Shown in pieces: positions 60,551 to 64,000 of a stretch of DNA of 64,000 bases; positions within the stretch are counted from its first letter, which is position 1, and each line of letters starts with the position of its first letter. The stretch spans positions 279,031 to 343,030 of the forward strand of contig CAVOPT010000008.1 in NCBI GenBank assembly GCA_963698165.1. The letters run 5' to 3'. Below the pieces are notes generated by a model. It saw nothing but the letters and a program-made list of their open reading frames with translations. It was not told the DNA's origin and ran no database searches. A program made the position numbers and the translations under genes. The stretch is from JAAYUJ01 sp963698165. GTDB taxonomy: Bacteria; Desulfobacterota; Syntrophobacteria; Syntrophobacterales; Syntrophobacteraceae.

Positions 60551-61937
60551 TTATTTTACCGCCTTTTTGTGTTTCGTCCTTTGTTAAGGCAGCCTGCAGC
60601 CCTTCACACAGTCGACCGAAATCCTGCTCGAAGGCAAATGAGTGCTTGTTCGTTCTTCCGGCGATGACGATTTTTGTTCTTCCACGGCCGGCAGGATTTG
60701 GCTCGATCCAGACCCATAGGCGACGGTGCGTGGTGTAGAAGCACAACCCAATGCCGACGAGCATTGCGGTGAAGCCGAAATAAACCACCCAAACGCCCGG
60801 GTCCCTCTTCACCTGCAGCCCTGTGTAAAAACCTGAGTCCGCCTTGATCACCTTCACCTGGTAGTTCTGAATGCGATTTCCATGGAAGTCGGGCCGGTCA
60901 ACGATGATCCACGATCCCGTGGGCTCTTGGCCCTTCCTCAGGAAAGCAATTCCAAGCGCCGGTCCCATGGTGCGAAAATCCTTTTGGTATTCAACCACTT
61001 GTACCCTGTCTTCCGTTTCCGGGATGAACATGGGTTCCCGAAAAGGGAGGGTCATTCTGTGGAGTTTTCCCGATTCCTTGTCCTTGAACTCGACTTCGGC
61101 CTGTTTCAGGACTGCGCCATAGGACGATTGGTAGAAAGTCACCCCCTCGAAGGTGAGGGGGTCATTCACCCAGATGGATTGTTTCAGGGCCTCCCGTCCG
61201 TCGGCCAAAATCGTGAGGTCTGAGCGGAATTCCTTCGGCATTCCCGTATCGTAGAATGAAACATCGAAGTTGTCACACCGCACTTCAAAGGGCAGGGTCA
61301 AGACCCGCATGTCCTTCATGAGCTGAACGTCACTGGAAGATTCCCCCTCGGCGATCTGCATGTAACCCTTGAAGCCGAAAACGGACCCCATGATGGCTCC
61401 GACGAGGATGAGGAGGACGCTCAGGTGCACAAGATAGACCATCATGCGGCTCCAGCGACCTTTTTCGGCCACACCGCTGAAACCCGATTCCGAATCCAGT
61501 CGCTCCAGGGATGAAAACTCCCCGGAGATCACGGCCGTGGTGCGGGCAATGGCTTCTTCAAAGGGCAATTTGCAGGACAACTGTCGATGCAGGCTGAACT
61601 TGGTGAGCTTGTCGGGGTTGATTTGATCGTCCCGGTGGCGGATGAGCTTGATGGTTTTTGGAAGGCGATCGAGACTGCAAACCACAAGGTTTATGGACAG
61701 AAGGAGCAGGAGCGATTGAAACCAGAGGGCGTGGTAAATGTCATGGAGGCTGAAGGTCTGGACCCACCAGAAGGCGGATGGACTGAAATGCTTCCGCATC
61801 TCCTCCAGGGTGAGCCCCTGCGGAAGCAGCGTGCCGATGATGGAGCATATGGCGAGGATGAAGAAGATGAAGACGGTGAGCTTTGTGGAAGCGAAAAACT
61901 GGGTGAGGCCACTCAAGAGGCCGGGTCTTTGCTGCAT
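60543..61937 (-). CDS. resB: Cytochrome c assembly protein ResB
   Basis: Partner of CcsB in system-II cytochrome c maturation; inner membrane, 464 residues. Three N-terminal membrane segments (KLTVFIFFILAICSIIGTLL, LWFQSLLLLLSINLVVCSLD, and a segment near residue 175 after RWSRMMVYLVHLSVLLILV), a large periplasmic domain (ITVYQSS-type region GVTFYQSSYG), and a final segment VWVVYFGFTAMLVGIGLCF followed by a basic tail. It is the first gene of the ccs-tat cluster. The 210 bp upstream hold no supported gene. Confidence 0.92.
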   Translation of the reverse strand: MQQRPGLLSGLTQFFASTKLTVFIFFILAICSIIGTLLPQGLTLEEMRKHFSPSAFWWVQTFSLHDIYHALWFQSLLLLLSINLVVCSLDRLPKTIKLIRHRDDQINPDKLTKFSLHRQLSCKLPFEEAIARTTAVISGEFSSLERLDSESGFSGVAEKGRWSRMMVYLVHLSVLLILVGAIMGSVFGFKGYMQIAEGESSSDVQLMKDMRVLTLPFEVRCDNFDVSFYDTGMPKEFRSDLTILADGREALKQSIWVNDPLTFEGVTFYQSSYGAVLKQAEVEFKDKESGKLHRMTLPFREPMFIPETEDRVQVVEYQKDFRTMGPALGIAFLRKGQEPTGSWIIVDRPDFHGNRIQNYQVKVIKADSGFYTGLQVKRDPGVWVVYFGFTAMLVGIGLCFYTTHRRLWVWIEPNPAGRGRTKIVIAGRTNKHSFAFEQDFGRLCEGLQAALTKDETQKGGKING

Positions 61938-62149
61938 TACTTCGGAACCTTTCTGTCAGTTCGGGGTACAAGTGTAAGCCCCTTAATAACCTCTGGCATG
62001 AGTCATGGCAAGGGGAAGCAGAGGTGACGGGCAAGGTGCGGGGAAATTTTGGGAATGTCCGCATGTGTCTGGATCCGAAGACCCTTGAGGTTGCAGGGAG
62101 ACGGCACGGGAAAAAGGGGGCCCGGTGGAAGGACGAGCTCCTGGCGGCA

Positions 62150-62587
62150 TCAAACCAGTTCGGTGAGTGCCCCCTCGGGGATGGTGCGCAGCTTTTCGAG
62201 TGAGGTGACGAGGCGCTGATCCGCCAGCGTGAACTCGAATCGACTCAGCTCAGATGGGCGTGCCCAGTGGTAAGCCACGTGTTCTCGCAAGCAAAGGGTT
62301 CCCCCTTCGATGGTGCACCAGAAAGCGAAGAGATCGAGGGAGAACTCCTCGAGGTTGAACTGCACGTGTTCGAAAAGTTCCCCGACCCGGATTTTCCAGC
62401 ACAGCTCCTCGCCGATCTCCCTGGCGAGGGACGCCTGAAGGCTCTCCCCCAATTGGACTTTACCTCCCGGGAATTCCCAGAGCAGAGCAAACTTCTTGTT
62501 TGGAGGACGCTGAGCGATAAAAATCCTTCCACTGGAAGGTATCAGTGCGGCGGTTACCTTAAAGGTTTGAGGGGCCGTCACATCCAT
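62150..62587 (-). CDS. Nudix hydrolase
   Basis: MutT-like pyrophosphohydrolase of 145 residues. The Nudix box is complete: GGKVQLGESLQASLAREIGE followed by EL, matching GX5EX7REUXEEXGU. ALIPSSGRIFIAQRPPNKK and FALLWEFPGG precede it, as in MutT enzymes that clean 8-oxo-dGTP, though the substrate cannot be fixed from sequence. The start at 62587 (MDVTAPQTFK) follows AAAGGAG; the open frame extends 26 residues upstream without similarity. It stands alone between resB and the divergent reductase-like gene. Confidence 0.9.
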   Translation of the reverse strand: MDVTAPQTFKVTAALIPSSGRIFIAQRPPNKKFALLWEFPGGKVQLGESLQASLAREIGEELCWKIRVGELFEHVQFNLEEFSLDLFAFWCTIEGGTLCLREHVAYHWARPSELSRFEFTLADQRLVTSLEKLRTIPEGALTELV

Positions 62588-62892
62588 GAGAGCTCCTTTG
62601 CTCCATCCAGGGCGAGTATGGATCAGGAAACCTTGAGGAACCCGAATTCCCGACAGGTGGAGCATTCAGGAGATGTTCACACCGCTGCGAATGGTTGGGG
62701 GATCCTTCTCCTGAGGCACCCAGACGGGTTCCGGGCACAATACCACAATGTGCGGAAAGAAATCCAAAATTAGTGCTGAAGTCGATTTCAGCAATGCTTA
62801 TGTTTCTATCCTGCCTCAATCAATTCGCCAACCGCACTGAATATAACGCAAGACAAGGGTTTGACGACACCGATCAAGAAGGGGAGCTAAGA

Positions 62893-63819
62893 ATGAATGA
62901 AGCAGTTCAACCGTTTGACGTGATCATTTTGGGCAGCGGACCCGCGGGACTTCAAGCCGCGATGCATGCCGCGAGAACCAACGTGAAAGTGGCCGTCCTG
63001 GGACGCATGCAGAGGAGTTCTCTCTACAAGGCCCACATTGAAAACTACTGCTGCATGGACAGCACGCTGGCAGGCAGTGATGTCCTGGAACAGGGAAAAA
63101 GGCAGGCGGAAAAGTTCGGTTCCGTCTTCTTCGAGGAAGATGTGTTGAGGCTCGAAAGGGGAGAGGACGGAAGCTATTTGGCGGAACTGGAGTCGGGAGT
63201 GACCCTGACTGCCTGGTCCGTCATTCTCGCCATGGGGATTTCCAGGAATCGTCTGAATGTTCCGGGCGAAAAGGAATTGCTGGGAAAGGGAGTGAGCTAT
63301 TGCGTGGAATGCGACGGCAATTTCTTTCGGGATCAAGTCGTGGTGGTGGTGGGAAATGAGAGCGCGGCGTGTTCGGGCGCCTTGAGCCTCCTCCTGGTTG
63401 CCCGGGAGGTTCATCTGGTTTTCACGGAGCTGGCGGTGAACGAAAACCTGCGTTACCAGATTGAACGAAGCCACATAGAGAAGCACCCCGGGCGAAAAGT
63501 GAAGAAAATCCTTGGGGATAGAGAGGTCGAAGGAGTGGAGCTGGACAACGGAGAAAGAATCGAGGCGGCCGGCGTCTTCATTGAACTGGGTGCGAAGGGG
63601 GCCCTGGAACTGGCGGCTGCGCTGGGGATCGCCCTCGATCCGGATTCGATGAAATACGTCGTGACCAACAGAAAGCAGGAGACGAGTCTGCCGGGAGTCT
63701 ACGCGGCGGGGGACATCTGTGGGCCGCCCTGGCAGATGGCCAAGGCAGTGGGAGAGGGGTGCGTGGCGGGCCTTGAGGCCTCGGGACATGCCAAACGGGA
63801 GCGGTCGAAAATAAATTGA
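62893..63819 (+). CDS. Thioredoxin reductase-like FAD/NAD(P)H flavoprotein
   Basis: Class II pyridine nucleotide-disulfide oxidoreductase-like protein, 308 residues. FAD motif IILGSGPAGLQAAMHA, redox-active-type CxxC in SYCVECDGNFF (classic TrxR has CATCDG), NAD(P)H-region VVVVGNESAACSGAL (a degenerate GxGxxA), and the closing FAD motif LPGVYAAGDICGPPWQMAKA. The altered nucleotide motif resembles ferredoxin-dependent or atypical thioredoxin reductases, so the electron donor may not be NADPH. The ATG follows GGGGAG; the frame is open to 62695 but lacks similarity. Alone on its strand. Confidence 0.85.
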   Translation: MNEAVQPFDVIILGSGPAGLQAAMHAARTNVKVAVLGRMQRSSLYKAHIENYCCMDSTLAGSDVLEQGKRQAEKFGSVFFEEDVLRLERGEDGSYLAELESGVTLTAWSVILAMGISRNRLNVPGEKELLGKGVSYCVECDGNFFRDQVVVVVGNESAACSGALSLLLVAREVHLVFTELAVNENLRYQIERSHIEKHPGRKVKKILGDREVEGVELDNGERIEAAGVFIELGAKGALELAAALGIALDPDSMKYVVTNRKQETSLPGVYAAGDICGPPWQMAKAVGEGCVAGLEASGHAKRERSKIN

Positions 63820-63827
63820 ATTTCTTG

Positions 63828-63855
63828 TTGACACGATGTCGAATATGAATACAAT
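63828..63855 (+). promoter_or_regulatory. Sigma-70-type promoter near the window edge
   Basis: TTGACA (63828-63833) and TACAAT (63850-63855) are separated by 16 bases. A second pair, TTGACT and TAATCT with an 18-base gap, follows a run of A near 63965. No gene begins before the edge. Closely spaced strong promoters fit a stable-RNA or highly expressed operon beyond the window, but this is only a guess. Confidence 0.5.
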
Positions 63856-64000
63856 GCCGCTCTTGTCACGGGGCACGGGAACTTCGCGAGGGTTTCCGGG
63901 AAAACGTGACGGTCAGTCTTGAGAGGTTGACCACGCCGGTGCCGAGAGACTCTGCTGAAAAAAATCTTGACTCCGACACAAGCATGGTGGTAATCTTTCA

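Overview
The window looks like chromosome from a Gram-negative anaerobe of the Desulfobacterota, most likely a Syntrophobacter-type sulfate reducer or syntroph. This is inferred from gene content, not from a marker gene. Supporting genes are hgcA/hgcB (mercury methylation), a RACo-like activator with an N-terminal [2Fe-2S] domain, an NADH-oxidising NuoE/NuoF/HoxU-type module, pyruvate phosphate dikinase, a molybdenum hydroxylase, system-II cytochrome c assembly (ResB/CcsB) next to tatABC, and squalene-hopene cyclase. The DNA is GC-rich and mostly densely coding. No rRNA, tRNA, CRISPR array or prophage was recognised.

Layout. 1-5.1 kb: truncated squalene-hopene cyclase with a TetR regulator, a lone GspE/PilB ATPase and a DUF2284 protein with a strong terminator. 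5.4-9.3 kb: a scarred island. An FKBP-type isomerase gene appears to be split around two degenerate IS5-type transposase remnants and a frameshifted, Tat-exported multicopper oxidase. 9.7-18.3 kb: LTA-synthase-type sulfatase, metallophosphoesterase, then a minus-strand series ptsH, ptsI, smpB, MDR dehydrogenase and TrpD-like transferase. 18.4-22.3 kb: overlapping operon of RACo-like protein, an unknown 80-aa protein, a HAD phosphatase and a lipase-like hydrolase. 22.4-31.5 kb: glycosyltransferase, lspA with an in-frame TGA, the NADH-module trio, a DmeF-type cation exporter, an SDR gene with an in-frame TAG, and a pRiA4b ORF-3-like protein. 31.6-38.4 kb: ppdK and a three-subunit molybdenum hydroxylase whose small subunit has a Tat signal. 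38.5-47.3 kb: rhomboid, EamA transporter, CBS protein, SpmA-SpmB fusion, ATP-grasp enzyme, TauE/SafE exporter, FadR-type regulator with a PdhR/LldR-like operator, and glutamine synthetase. 47.4-53.3 kb: MBL hydrolase and a four-gene operon (S51-like/CysS-tail fusion, FemAB/CelD-type GNAT, GT4 glycosyltransferase, PIG-L deacetylase) facing a HAD phosphatase across a perfect palindrome. 53.4-57 kb: L,D-transpeptidase, hgcB, hgcA and a divergent NifU-type scaffold. 57.3-64 kb: rdgB, tatCBA, ccsB, resB, a Nudix hydrolase, a thioredoxin-reductase-like flavoprotein and promoter-like sequence at the right edge.

How the parts connect. TatABC would export the two Tat-signal proteins seen here (molybdenum hydroxylase small subunit, multicopper oxidase) and probably others. 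RACo-like and HgcA both belong to corrinoid chemistry: the first reactivates corrinoid proteins, the second transfers a methyl group from a corrinoid. The 48-52.5 kb operon combines enzyme classes found in mycothiol and bacillithiol synthesis (GT4, PIG-L) with an unusual S51-like/CysS-tail fusion. It is the best candidate here for an undescribed pathway. Several genes carry disabling lesions (FKBP, transposases, oxidase, lspA, SDR); these may be real decay or assembly errors, and the sequence alone cannot decide.
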